This document shows positions 1 to 5,608 of a stretch of DNA of 8,275 nucleotides, piece after piece; position 1 is the stretch's first letter; each line of letters opens with the position of its first letter. A program made the translations under genes and the position numbers. The DNA is taken from contig CAJBRS010000112.1 of the NCBI GenBank assembly GCA_903958115.1, positions 1 through 8,275 on the forward strand, read 5' to 3'. The stretch comes from an uncultured bacterium (lineage in GTDB: Bacteria; Patescibacteriota; Minisyncoccia; Phycocordibacterales; CAWITU01). The notes beneath the pieces are model-generated. The model was not told the DNA's origin. It saw nothing but the letters and a program-made list of their open reading frames with translations, and searched no databases.

Positions 1-32
1 AGAGAATCCCCTTCTCAACGCACACAAACAAA

Positions 33-74
33 GGGCGTCGCAAAATTGCGACGCCCTGTTTTATTATTTTTTTT
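33..74 (+). terminator. Rho-independent terminator, strongest on the plus strand
   Basis: A GC-rich stem GGGCGTCGCA (33-42) pairs with TGCGACGCCC (47-56) around a 4-base loop and is followed on the plus strand by a T-rich tail up to about 74. Read on the minus strand the hairpin is followed by the weaker TTTGTTTGTG, so it may also end the GAF gene, whose stop lies at 73-75. The better tail on the plus strand suggests a convergent gene ending just left of the window; that gene is not visible. Confidence 0.85.
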
Positions 75-567
75 AATTTCTATCAAGATTCAATTCCTTT
101 TCTGCACGCTCAGCAATTTCAATAAGAGTAGTAACCTCATCTGAACCAAATTTTCTTGGCTTAGTATCCTTTATACAAAATACACCGATTGGTTGGTTTG
201 TCTTTTTATCAAAAAGGGCTACACCTGCGTAAAACCTTACAAATGGAGCGCCGACGACTGACGGATTATCGGCAAAACGAGGATCTTCCAAAGTGTCTTC
301 GACAACAAAAATATTTCGAGCCAATAAAGCGTGACCACAAAAAGACACATCCCTATCCCCCTCTTTTTTATCGAAACCAACACATGATTTAAACCACTCT
401 CTACCTGAATCAAGAATGCTAACCATCGACATTGGAACTTTTAATTTTTCCACAGCCTCTCTTGTAAGCACATCAAATCGTGGTTCTGGATTAGTATCTA
501 AAATAGCCAACCGATGAACAGACTCTAATCTTTTGTCTTCATCTTGTGGTATTGGAGCTAACTGCAT
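73..567 (-). CDS. Stand-alone GAF-domain sensor protein
   Basis: The 164-residue protein is essentially a single GAF domain, a small-molecule or redox sensing fold usually found as the input module of histidine kinases and cyclic-di-GMP enzymes. Family signatures visible in order are RLESVHRLAILDT (13-25), the FD--T motif near 31, VPMSMVSILD (44-53), WFKSCVGF (58-65), SFCGHAL (75-81), DPRFADNP (95-102), RFYAGVAL (111-118) and IGVFCIKDTKPR (127-138). Cysteines lie at 62, 77 and 131. No signal peptide, membrane segment or output domain is present, so it is probably cytoplasmic and would have to act through a partner. No Shine-Dalgarno precedes the ATG; a TATAAT box lies 8 bases upstream. It is a single gene between two hairpins. 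The ligand cannot be told from sequence. The domain call is firm, the role unknown. Confidence 0.9.
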   Translation of the reverse strand: MQLAPIPQDEDKRLESVHRLAILDTNPEPRFDVLTREAVEKLKVPMSMVSILDSGREWFKSCVGFDKKEGDRDVSFCGHALLARNIFVVEDTLEDPRFADNPSVVGAPFVRFYAGVALFDKKTNQPIGVFCIKDTKPRKFGSDEVTTLIEIAERAEKELNLDRN

Positions 568-575
568 ATATTAAA

Positions 576-581
576 ATTATA
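576..581 (-). promoter_or_regulatory. Probable -10 box of the GAF gene (leaderless arrangement)
   Basis: A perfect TATAAT on the minus strand ends 8 bases before the ATG at 567, which would place the transcription start within a few bases of the start codon. No convincing -35 sits 16-18 bases upstream (the nearest, TTGTCA at 606-611, is 24 bases away). The region is very AT-rich, so a chance match is possible. Confidence 0.4.
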
Positions 582-605
582 TAATGAATTTTATAAAATT
601 ACTAG

Positions 606-645
606 TGACAAAAAGAAAGCCCTCTTCTGCTAGAAAAAAGAGGGC
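606..645 (-). terminator. Rho-independent terminator of the 81-residue protein gene
   Basis: The 8-base-pair stem GCCCTCTT (619-626) / AAGAGGGC (638-645) has an 11-base loop and is followed on the minus strand by TTTCTTTTTG. There is no T-run on the plus side, so it acts on minus-strand transcripts arriving from the gene at 670-915. Confidence 0.85.
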
Positions 646-669
646 GCTCATATCAAGACGACAATCCTG

Positions 670-915
670 TTAAATTTTCTGACCCTGAGTATCGGCGCTC
701 CCATGCTCCTTGAGATAATAATCACGTGCGCCACCATTTGAAGCGTAGTAGACAATGAGTTCGTTATCATCCACAGGCTCTCTACCTTCGTTAAGTCGAA
801 AGTAGTAACGATTTGTATCACTTAAGGCTTCCTCACGTTGCCTCGCCGCCCTTATCCAAAAGCTTCGGCATTTAACAACGTCGCAAGCTCTTTCAAACTG
901 AGGACAAAAGTGCAT
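670..915 (-). CDS. Hypothetical 81-residue protein with three N-terminal cysteines
   Basis: I do not recognise this protein. That it is a real gene is supported by a textbook Shine-Dalgarno (AAGGAGGT, 923-930) 7 bases before the only plausible ATG and by a dedicated terminator just downstream. The N-terminal part has cysteines at 4, 11 and 16 (CPQFERAC then C), followed by a basic stretch (RSFWIRAARQR, 17-27). The remainder is soluble, acidic and aromatic, with paired tyrosines (NRYYF, VYY, DYYL) and a GREPVDDNELIVYY segment. No signal peptide or membrane segment is seen. The Cys-x6-Cys-x4-Cys spacing could bind a metal, but three cysteines without a clear fourth ligand is not a recognised zinc site. 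Its strong ribosome site contrasts with the leaderless look of most neighbours and suggests high expression. Confidence 0.7.
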   Translation of the reverse strand: MHFCPQFERACDVVKCRSFWIRAARQREEALSDTNRYYFRLNEGREPVDDNELIVYYASNGGARDYYLKEHGSADTQGQKI

Positions 916-922
916 ACCAAAG

Positions 923-930
923 ACCTCCTT
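923..930 (-). promoter_or_regulatory. Strong Shine-Dalgarno site deciding the start of the 81-residue protein
   Basis: AAGGAGGT on the minus strand matches the anti-Shine-Dalgarno over eight bases and is 7 bases from the ATG at 913-915. It is the strongest ribosome site in the window and the main evidence that this short ORF is translated. Confidence 0.85.
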
Positions 931-1005
931 TCTTAGTTACGCTATATATTCTGCCACGATAATAAAAAAAGTAAAGGTGGTGTAGGTGGATATCTTTTTT
1001 AGTAT

Positions 1006-1563
1006 TTATTTCATCAAACCCTCCAATACTCCACCAGGAGTAACTTTCGGAATCAGGGTTGCTCCAACAGAAGGCTTCGCCGACATAGGCTCACCTGGCT
1101 TACGCTCTACGAAGTTTACATGAAGCTCCTTTGCACTAGTATTAATCTCTAACGTCTGTGGAGCAATCCTATCACCAATCAAAAATGCATTCGTATTTTT
1201 ATACCCATCGAGATTTTTTAAGGCTACAACTACATAGTAGAAAGTTCCACTACCGCCGCCATCTTGAGTGACGATGAAAGCAACGTCATCTAGACCATCC
1301 CCATTCAAATCACCATTCGTCTCATTACCAAAATAACGAGTTGTGACTTTCGAAGCAGACCCCGGAGCCACAGATATTTCAGAAACGCCGTTCACCAAAT
1401 TTACTGTACTACCATCTATCTCGAAGGATGTATTTTTACCATCAAAGGCGATCGGTGTTTGATTATGATTTTTATTTTGATTAGGTATTTTATTAACTGA
1501 CAAAACACCAATAATCAAAATTAGAGTAACAATACTAAGAGCAATAATTATTTTTTTATTCAT
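1006..1563 (-). CDS. Membrane-anchored extracytoplasmic protein with DxNGDGxDD (FG-GAP/EF-hand-like) motif
   Basis: The 185-residue protein starts with MNKK followed by a hydrophobic helix (about 5-23), read as an uncleaved signal anchor since no lipobox cysteine or clear cleavage site follows. A Asn/Gln/Lys-rich linker (about 24-36) leads to a beta-rich domain. GDLNGDGLDDVAF (84-96) fits the calcium-binding loop of FG-GAP/EF-hand-like repeats, followed by GGGSGTFYYVVVAL (102-115) and FLIGDRI (127-133). This arrangement is familiar from small secreted proteins that carry one such module; the function is unknown. I chose the ATG at 1563 rather than the in-frame TTG at 1602, because the 13 extra residues would precede the anchor and the TTG lies beside a terminator tail. 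There is no Shine-Dalgarno; TATCAT lies 6 bases upstream of the ATG. Confidence 0.75.
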   Translation of the reverse strand: MNKKIIIALSIVTLILIIGVLSVNKIPNQNKNHNQTPIAFDGKNTSFEIDGSTVNLVNGVSEISVAPGSASKVTTRYFGNETNGDLNGDGLDDVAFIVTQDGGGSGTFYYVVVALKNLDGYKNTNAFLIGDRIAPQTLEINTSAKELHVNFVERKPGEPMSAKPSVGATLIPKVTPGGVLEGLMK

Positions 1564-1569
1564 ATACAA

Positions 1570-1575
1570 ATGATA
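1570..1575 (-). promoter_or_regulatory. Possible -10 box of the membrane-anchored protein gene
   Basis: TATCAT (five of six to consensus) on the minus strand lies 6 bases before the ATG at 1563, an arrangement expected for a leaderless transcript. The -35 region is weak. It sits just downstream of the asd terminator, so the gene would need its own promoter here. Confidence 0.35.
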
Positions 1576-1600
1576 CCGGAAGAATAACGCCTTAGCTAGC

Positions 1601-1642
1601 AAAAAAATAAGGCCCTGCGACAGCTTTGTCGCAGGGCTTTTT
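1601..1642. terminator. Bidirectional hairpin terminator after asd
   Basis: An 11-base-pair stem, GCCCTGCGACA (1612-1622) / TGTCGCAGGGC (1627-1637), has a 4-base loop. On the minus strand it is followed by CTTATTTTTTT (asd terminator). On the plus strand it is followed by TTTTT (1638-1642), though no plus-strand gene is seen arriving. Confidence 0.9.
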
Positions 1643-1658
1643 CGGAGTTTTTGATCCT

Positions 1659-2666
1659 TTATCTCCGTTTGATCAAATACTCAGCAATTTGAATAGCGTT
1701 GAGGGCAGCACCCTTCCAAATGTTGTCGCCAGAGCACCACAGAGCGAGACCATTTTCAACACTCTGATCTTTTCGGATACGTCCGACGAGAACATCTTCG
1801 ATGCCAGATGCATTTATCGGCATTGGATATTGGTCTGCCATTACATCGTCGACCACCCTCACCCCAGGAGCTCCGTGTAAAATTTTACGAGCTTCCTGTG
1901 GAAAAATCGGATTTTCGAATTCGACGTTCAGAGAAATGCTGTGAGCATTTAAGACCGGCACTCGAACACAGGTATTAGAAATCCTAATCGAGTAATCGCC
2001 AAGAATTTTATGAATCTCGCGACGCATTTTGATCTCTTCAGTGCTTTCGCCATTATGGTCCACAAACGAACCAACAGCTGGAATCACATTGAAGAGAATC
2101 TGATGAGGATAAACGCTGGACGATACTTCCTCTGTCCGACTCCAGCTCTTCGTCTGTTGAGCTAGCTCACTGACAGCTTTTGCACCAGTACCAGACACAG
2201 CCTGATAGGTGCTCGCAATAATTCTCCTAATCTTGTTTTTAGAATAAAGAGGAGCAAGAGCCATTAAAGCGATAATGGTACTACAGTTTGGGTTAGCGAT
2301 TAGCCCAGGGTACTGACCAATAACCCCGGGATTTATCTCTGGTATAACCAAAGGTACCCAGGACTCCATACGATAGTCATCTCCATTGTCGATGACTGTA
2401 CATCCGCCCATTGCCGCAGCCATACCAAATTCTTTTGAAGCCCCCTTGTCTCCTTCTGTCCCGGCAAAGAAAGCAAAATCCATACCTTCAAAAGAAGCCC
2501 CTGTTGTGACTTCAACCGGGTAATCTTGCCCGTCGATAGTCTCGATCCTTTGGTGCTTCGCGAGGATCTTGAGCGATTTTATTGGGAAATTACGCCGAAG
2601 GAGAAGTCGGACCATCTCGGTCCCAACAACCCCAATACCAACCACACCGACATTATATTTTTTCAT
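1659..2666 (-). CDS. asd: Aspartate-semialdehyde dehydrogenase
   Basis: The enzyme reduces L-aspartyl-4-phosphate to aspartate-4-semialdehyde with NADPH, the branch point to diaminopimelate/lysine and homoserine. Its 335 residues match the usual length. Visible are the nucleotide-binding loop VGVVGIGVVG (6-15), the phosphate-binding region DNGDDYRM (93-100), the catalytic cysteine 128 in NPNCSTI, TYQAVSGTG (153-161), the EEIKM--EI helix (210-218), the substrate-binding RVPV (235-238) and the catalytic-type histidine 242 in NAHS. Two spots differ from the common bacterial form: the loop is GIGVVG rather than GATGxVG, and DNGDD-R replaces DNSS-FR. All catalytic residues are present, so it should be active. 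The start has an AAAGG Shine-Dalgarno (2675-2679) 8 bases upstream and a good promoter. No other lysine or threonine pathway gene is nearby. Confidence 0.96.
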   Translation of the reverse strand: MKKYNVGVVGIGVVGTEMVRLLLRRNFPIKSLKILAKHQRIETIDGQDYPVEVTTGASFEGMDFAFFAGTEGDKGASKEFGMAAAMGGCTVIDNGDDYRMESWVPLVIPEINPGVIGQYPGLIANPNCSTIIALMALAPLYSKNKIRRIIASTYQAVSGTGAKAVSELAQQTKSWSRTEEVSSSVYPHQILFNVIPAVGSFVDHNGESTEEIKMRREIHKILGDYSIRISNTCVRVPVLNAHSISLNVEFENPIFPQEARKILHGAPGVRVVDDVMADQYPMPINASGIEDVLVGRIRKDQSVENGLALWCSGDNIWKGAALNAIQIAEYLIKRR

Positions 2667-2698
2667 CTGAATGACCTTTCTGTTTTTGTTTGCTATTG

Positions 2699-2727
2699 AA
2701 TCTACAACCTATCCAAATGGTAGTCAA
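2699..2727 (-). promoter_or_regulatory. asd promoter
   Basis: On the minus strand, -35 TTGACT (2722-2727; five of six) and -10 TAGATT (2699-2704; four of six) are separated by exactly 17 bases. The predicted start near 2692 gives a short leader containing the AAAGG ribosome site. It overlaps the divergent promoter of the flavoprotein gene. Confidence 0.6.
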
Positions 2728-2728
2728 A

Positions 2729-2737
2729 TGCTATAAT
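2729..2737 (+). promoter_or_regulatory. Extended -10 promoter of the nitronate monooxygenase-like gene
   Basis: TGC followed directly by TATAAT (2732-2737) is an extended -10 element (TGn-TATAAT). The -35 region at 2709-2714 is poor, as is common with extended -10 promoters. Transcription would start near 2744, about 35 bases before the ATG. The element lies just beyond the asd -35, so RNA polymerase cannot easily occupy both promoters at once. Confidence 0.6.
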
Positions 2738-2778
2738 TTCAATTGAAACGTCTGTTAAGTTAAACAAGGAGATCTAAT

Positions 2779-3876
2779 ATGAAATTACCAGAATTGGTCA
2801 TTAAAAATTTTCGTCTGCGAAACTGCATCGTTCAAGGTGGAATGGGAGTCGGAGTATCAAGATGGAAACTTGCTGGAGCAGTGTCTGAAGAAGGAGGACT
2901 CGGGACAATATCGAGTGCCGCCCTTCGGAGCATTATCTCCAAACAAGAAGGAAAAAATGTGGACACCTACACCGCAGTGCGTATGGAAATAGAAAAAGCA
3001 AGAAGCTTGAGCAATGGTGGTTCAATCGCGATCAACGTAATGTGTGCACTAGTTGGTGATTATGATTCCACAATTCGTGCGTCAATCGACGAACACGTTG
3101 ACGCGATAATTTCCGGAGCTGGACTACCAATGGGATTACCAGGTATCCAAGCACCTGGGAACACGGCACTCATACCGATTGTTTCTTCTGCTCGAGCACT
3201 GGAGCTCATCATCAAAAGATGGGAAAGACTCAAATATCGTCCAGATGCAGTAGTCCTAGAAGGACCACTTGCCGGGGGACATCTTGGATTCAAAATGGAT
3301 GAGGTGGAAAATCCTGATTTTTCCCTGGAAAAACTTTTGCCATCTGTTTTAGAGGTGGCAGATAAAAATGGTGGCTTCCCCATCGTTGTTGCTGGTGGAA
3401 TCTATACCCACGAAGACATCATCAAATTCCTAAGCATGGGAGCAAGTGGTGTGCAGATGGGAACTCGTTTCTTGGCGACCGAAGAAAGTTCGGCCACAGA
3501 AGCATACAAGCAAGCGGTGGTTTCTGCTGAGATGGACGACATAACAGTCGTCTCATACCCCAATAGTTCCCCTGCTTCGCCTTGCGGACTCCCCTTCAGG
3601 ATTCTCAAGAATTCCCCTGCCTACAATGCCAATCGTACACCAAAATGTACGAGAGGATATGTTCTACAAAGAGGAAGTGATGGAAAACTTTCTACTTGCA
3701 GAGCGATGCCTGGGAATCCAGACAGTGAAAAGTTCCTTTGCATTTGTAATGTACTTCTAGCTTCGGCTGGGTATGCTCCAGACGAACCAGAAGGTTACAC
3801 CGTGGGAACAAACGCCTACCGTGTAAAAGAGATCCTCCCCGTGTCGAAACTCATGACAGAATTACGCGGAGAATGA
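2779..3876 (+). CDS. Nitronate monooxygenase / FabK-type FMN-dependent TIM-barrel protein
   Basis: The 365-residue protein belongs to the 2-nitropropane dioxygenase (nitronate monooxygenase)/enoyl-ACP reductase II superfamily of FMN TIM-barrel enzymes. Landmarks are QGGMGVGVS (19-27), NVM (87-89), GAGLP (113-117), the GPLAGGHLGF loop (162-171) with the family's active-site histidine at 168, VVAGGIYT (203-210) and the FMN-phosphate region GVQMGTRF (224-231). The C-terminal third, about residues 265-345, is cysteine-bearing (C269, C290, C307, and CIC at 321-323), as in some anaerobe and uncultured-bacterium members. Sequence alone does not separate nitronate oxidation from enoyl-ACP reduction; no fatty-acid gene is adjacent, so I prefer the generic name. 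An AAGGAG ribosome site (2766-2771) lies 7 bases before the ATG. The gene is a single transcription unit ended by the hairpin at 3888-3940 and is divergent from asd. Confidence 0.88.
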   Translation: MKLPELVIKNFRLRNCIVQGGMGVGVSRWKLAGAVSEEGGLGTISSAALRSIISKQEGKNVDTYTAVRMEIEKARSLSNGGSIAINVMCALVGDYDSTIRASIDEHVDAIISGAGLPMGLPGIQAPGNTALIPIVSSARALELIIKRWERLKYRPDAVVLEGPLAGGHLGFKMDEVENPDFSLEKLLPSVLEVADKNGGFPIVVAGGIYTHEDIIKFLSMGASGVQMGTRFLATEESSATEAYKQAVVSAEMDDITVVSYPNSSPASPCGLPFRILKNSPAYNANRTPKCTRGYVLQRGSDGKLSTCRAMPGNPDSEKFLCICNVLLASAGYAPDEPEGYTVGTNAYRVKEILPVSKLMTELRGE

Positions 3877-3887
3877 AAACTCAATAC

Positions 3888-3940
3888 AAAAGACCGTTGC
3901 TTCTACATTTTCAAAATGTTTGAAGCAACGGTCTTTTTAT
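3888..3940 (+). terminator. Strong long-stem terminator after the flavoprotein gene
   Basis: AAAAGACCGTTGCTT (3888-3902) pairs with AAGCAACGGTCTTTT (3923-3937) over 15 base pairs. The loop contains a second stem, ACATTTT/AAAATGT (3905-3911/3913-3919), and a T-run follows. The hairpin separates the flavoprotein gene from the small gene at 3985. Confidence 0.93.
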
Positions 3941-3967
3941 TTAAAAGGACCAATATCTAAATTATTG

Positions 3968-3976
3968 TGATAGAAT
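3968..3976 (+). promoter_or_regulatory. Extended -10 promoter of the 45-residue gene
   Basis: TGA followed by TAGAAT (3971-3976; five of six) is an extended -10 element. It ends 8 bases before the ATG at 3985, predicting a transcript that begins at or within a couple of bases of the start codon. There is no Shine-Dalgarno between it and the ATG. Confidence 0.5.
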
Positions 3977-3984
3977 ATTCCCAT

Positions 3985-4122
3985 ATGTCTAATACAAAAA
4001 AGGGTTGGAACGCCTCTAAGGCTTTAAAAAGAACTTCTGATGCTAACAAGAAAACTATCAAGATAAAAGTGAAAGAAGCTAAGGAGCGTCAAAAAAAATC
4101 TATAAAAGAAAGTTACAAATAA
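3985..4122 (+). CDS. 45-residue lysine-rich small protein
   Basis: The ORF reads MSNTKKGWNASKALKRTSD at the N-terminus and ends KKSIKESYK. It contains 14 lysines and 2 arginines against 4 acidic residues, so it is strongly basic. The second half (about 20-44) has a charged, helix-favouring composition and no hydrophobic segment. Its own extended -10 promoter just upstream and its own terminator starting 5 bases after the stop argue that it is a real gene. The role is unknown. A nucleic-acid-binding or ribosome-associated protein is possible from composition alone, but no family motif is seen. The absence of a ribosome site would require leaderless initiation. Confidence 0.65.
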   Translation: MSNTKKGWNASKALKRTSDANKKTIKIKVKEAKERQKKSIKESYK

Positions 4123-4126
4123 AAAG

Positions 4127-4160
4127 AAGACCACCGAATAAATTCGGTGGTCTTTTTTTA
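4127..4160. terminator. Bidirectional terminator between convergent genes
   Basis: AAGACCACCGAA (4127-4138) pairs with TTCGGTGGTCTT (4143-4154) around a 4-base loop. T-runs follow on the plus strand (4153-4159), and CTTCTTTTTATTT follows on the minus strand. It serves both the 45-residue gene and the convergent peptidoglycan-binding gene ending at 4185. Confidence 0.93.
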
Positions 4161-4184
4161 TTCCCCTCCCACAGTCTCAAATAA

Positions 4185-4826
4185 TTAGTTTGATGTGTGG
4201 AAAGTTGAAGGCCATGAAATACTCTCGTTACCATTCTGATCAATTGAATCAACTAGGTAATAATAAGTAGTATTAGGCTGCAAGTTCTGAATGGAAACAT
4301 TCTGTGTAGTACGCAAGTTTGAATCTGTCATAACTGTATAGCCACTAACAGTCGCTACAGTTGTATTTGTCCCCTCTACTAGATCAAGAGGAACTGAACT
4401 GTAATAAACTACACCTCTCGCATTTTTATTAGTTGACCAGTTTACAGTAGCATTATTACTATTTACGTTCACATTCACATTATAGATAATAGGATCTTTA
4501 GTTGTTGCCCCAACAAGCCCATTAATCATCTGGTTATTGATAACCGGCAATGTTAATGGCCCAACACGCCCAACAGCGTCAAGACCATTTCTGGTCTGAA
4601 AATTTGAAACAGCAGATGAAGTCATTCCCCCAAAGTAGCCCGTCACTAATCCTTGAGGATAAAGTGCAACATCTTGAGCTAGAAATGTCTGCAACGAAGA
4701 TACGTCCGTCCCTCTTGAACCAACATCTAACTGACGATTAAGAGTTGCGGCAAGAGTAAGAGCTGGAAGAGCTACCATAGCGACCCCGGTCAAAGCCAAA
4801 CCTATTTTAAAAGAATTTATTTTCAT
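4185..4826 (-). CDS. Secreted peptidoglycan-binding protein with C-terminal fibronectin type III-like domain
   Basis: The 213-residue precursor begins with a classical signal peptide: MKINSFK, a hydrophobic core to about 20, then PALTLAA with likely cleavage near 27. Residues about 33-97 form a PG_binding_1 domain: VGSRGTDVSSLQTFL, YPQGLVTGYFG (56-66), TSSAVSNFQTRNGL (69-82) and VGPLTL. This form is very common in Paceibacteria. A linker leads to an Asn/Val-rich region and a fibronectin-III-like beta-sandwich (about 112-213) with ATVNWST (126-132) and LQPNTTYYYLVDSIDQNGN (182-200). It is therefore probably a cell-wall-attached surface protein; no enzyme domain is present. A TATAAA box lies 8 bases upstream of the ATG, and there is no Shine-Dalgarno. 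It is divergent from the ECF sigma gene. Confidence 0.92.
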   Translation of the reverse strand: MKINSFKIGLALTGVAMVALPALTLAATLNRQLDVGSRGTDVSSLQTFLAQDVALYPQGLVTGYFGGMTSSAVSNFQTRNGLDAVGRVGPLTLPVINNQMINGLVGATTKDPIIYNVNVNVNSNNATVNWSTNKNARGVVYYSSVPLDLVEGTNTTVATVSGYTVMTDSNLRTTQNVSIQNLQPNTTYYYLVDSIDQNGNESISWPSTFHTSN

Positions 4827-5092
4827 ATTTTTATTTTATATTTTTATTAATTATGTAGTATTTGGTATTAAAAGATTCGACCTTGTATATTTTTACCCCC
4901 TACTTATTACTACTGCCGTCTCTTAAATCAAAATATTACAAAAAAGAAATATCCGTCTTATTTCTGTAATAAGAGTATACTGAGGTATTGGCTCAGACTA
5001 TGAGTATATCTAGACAATTAAGCCCATTTTGTAATGTAACTGTAATATTAGCTCTTTGGCACGGCTTAACCATATAGACATCAATATTTATT
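4827..5092. other. Divergent intergenic region between the surface protein and the ECF sigma factor
   Basis: This 266-base AT-rich region has no ORF I can support. It contains a repeated TGTAATA motif (minus strand at 4934-4940; plus strand at 4965-4971 and 5041-5047; TGTAAT also at 5030-5035). It also has two copies of CCGTCT (4916-4921 and 4953-4958), a small stem CTTATT/AATAAG around 4957-4973 and a CTGAG/CTCAG stem around 4980-4996. On the minus strand, TATAAA (4835-4840) lies 8 bases before the surface-protein ATG. Upstream of the sigma gene TTGGCA (5056-5061) could be a -35, but no good -10 is placed correctly. These are candidate regulatory sites only. Confidence 0.4.
4835..4840 (-). 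promoter_or_regulatory. Possible -10 box of the surface-protein gene
   Basis: TATAAA on the minus strand ends 8 bases before the ATG at 4826. No Shine-Dalgarno intervenes and no good -35 is seen. The flanks are almost pure A/T, so the match alone is weak evidence. Confidence 0.3.
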
Positions 5093-5608
5093 ATGACTCC
5101 AAAACAAAAAATACAACGACGGGAAATGCTGACCAACGCCCACAATGATTATGAAAAAGGTCTTAACCTACACGCCTTTTTTAAAGTAAGTGACCATGCC
5201 ATAGGCGAAGACCTGGTACAAGACACCTTTATGAAAACATGGAAATACCTAGTAAAAGGAGGAGAAATAGACACAATGAAAGCTTTCCTTTACCACGTAC
5301 TCAATAATCTAATTATAGACCAATACCGAAAACGAAAAACGACCTCTCTCGACGCGCTACTAGAGAAAGGATTCGATCTAAGCACGGGTGATGGAGAGAG
5401 TCTTTTTGATGTCTTAGATGGAAAAGCTGCAATAATTTCCATTCAAAGATTGCCATTAATTTATCAAAAAGTAATTCGCATGCGATACGTACAACACCTA
5501 TCTCTGGAGGAGATGGCTCTTATTACGGGACAGACAAAAAATGTCATGTCTGTTCAAGTACATCGCGGACTAGCTAAGCTTAAAGTTTTACACGAAACAA
5601 GACACTAA
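5093..5608 (+). CDS. ECF-type (sigma-70 family, group 4) RNA polymerase sigma factor
   Basis: The 171-residue protein has only the two conserved sigma regions of extracytoplasmic-function factors. Region 2 (about 16-82) includes GEDLVQDTFMKTWKYL (38-53), the core-binding helix, and AFLYHVLNNLIIDQYRKRK (64-82), the -10 recognition helix. A linker follows (83-117). Region 4 (118-165) has LPLIYQKVIRMRYVQHLSLEEMA and the helix-turn-helix TGQTKNVMSVQVHRGLAKLK (145-164). It would direct polymerase to a small dedicated regulon. No anti-sigma gene is adjacent, which is unusual for classical ECF factors. Its stop overlaps the stop of the convergent receiver gene. No ribosome site precedes the ATG. An internal Met at residue 12 is an alternative start that would keep both domains. 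Confidence 0.92.
   Translation: MTPKQKIQRREMLTNAHNDYEKGLNLHAFFKVSDHAIGEDLVQDTFMKTWKYLVKGGEIDTMKAFLYHVLNNLIIDQYRKRKTTSLDALLEKGFDLSTGDGESLFDVLDGKAAIISIQRLPLIYQKVIRMRYVQHLSLEEMALITGQTKNVMSVQVHRGLAKLKVLHETRH

Noticed and set aside
1501..1563. Lipoprotein signal on the membrane-anchored protein
   Set aside because: No cysteine follows the hydrophobic helix, so there is no lipobox; a signal anchor fits better.
1564..1602. TTG start adding 13 residues to the membrane-anchored protein
   Set aside because: The extension has no ribosome site, begins beside the asd terminator T-run and would put charged and aromatic residues ahead of a natural MNKK signal anchor.
1626..1880. Plus-strand 84-residue ORF opposite the 3' end of asd
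   Set aside because: It is a shadow of a well-conserved enzyme gene, begins inside a terminator hairpin and has no recognisable motif.
3060..3608. Two minus-strand ORFs opposite the flavoprotein gene
   Set aside because: They are antisense to conserved FMN-barrel motifs, with no start signals; they are shadows.
5056..5072. Sigma-54-like site TTGGCACG upstream of the ECF sigma gene
   Set aside because: The -24-like half is good, but at the -12 position the bases read AACC instead of TTGC, so the required GC is missing, and no sigma-54 activator is seen.
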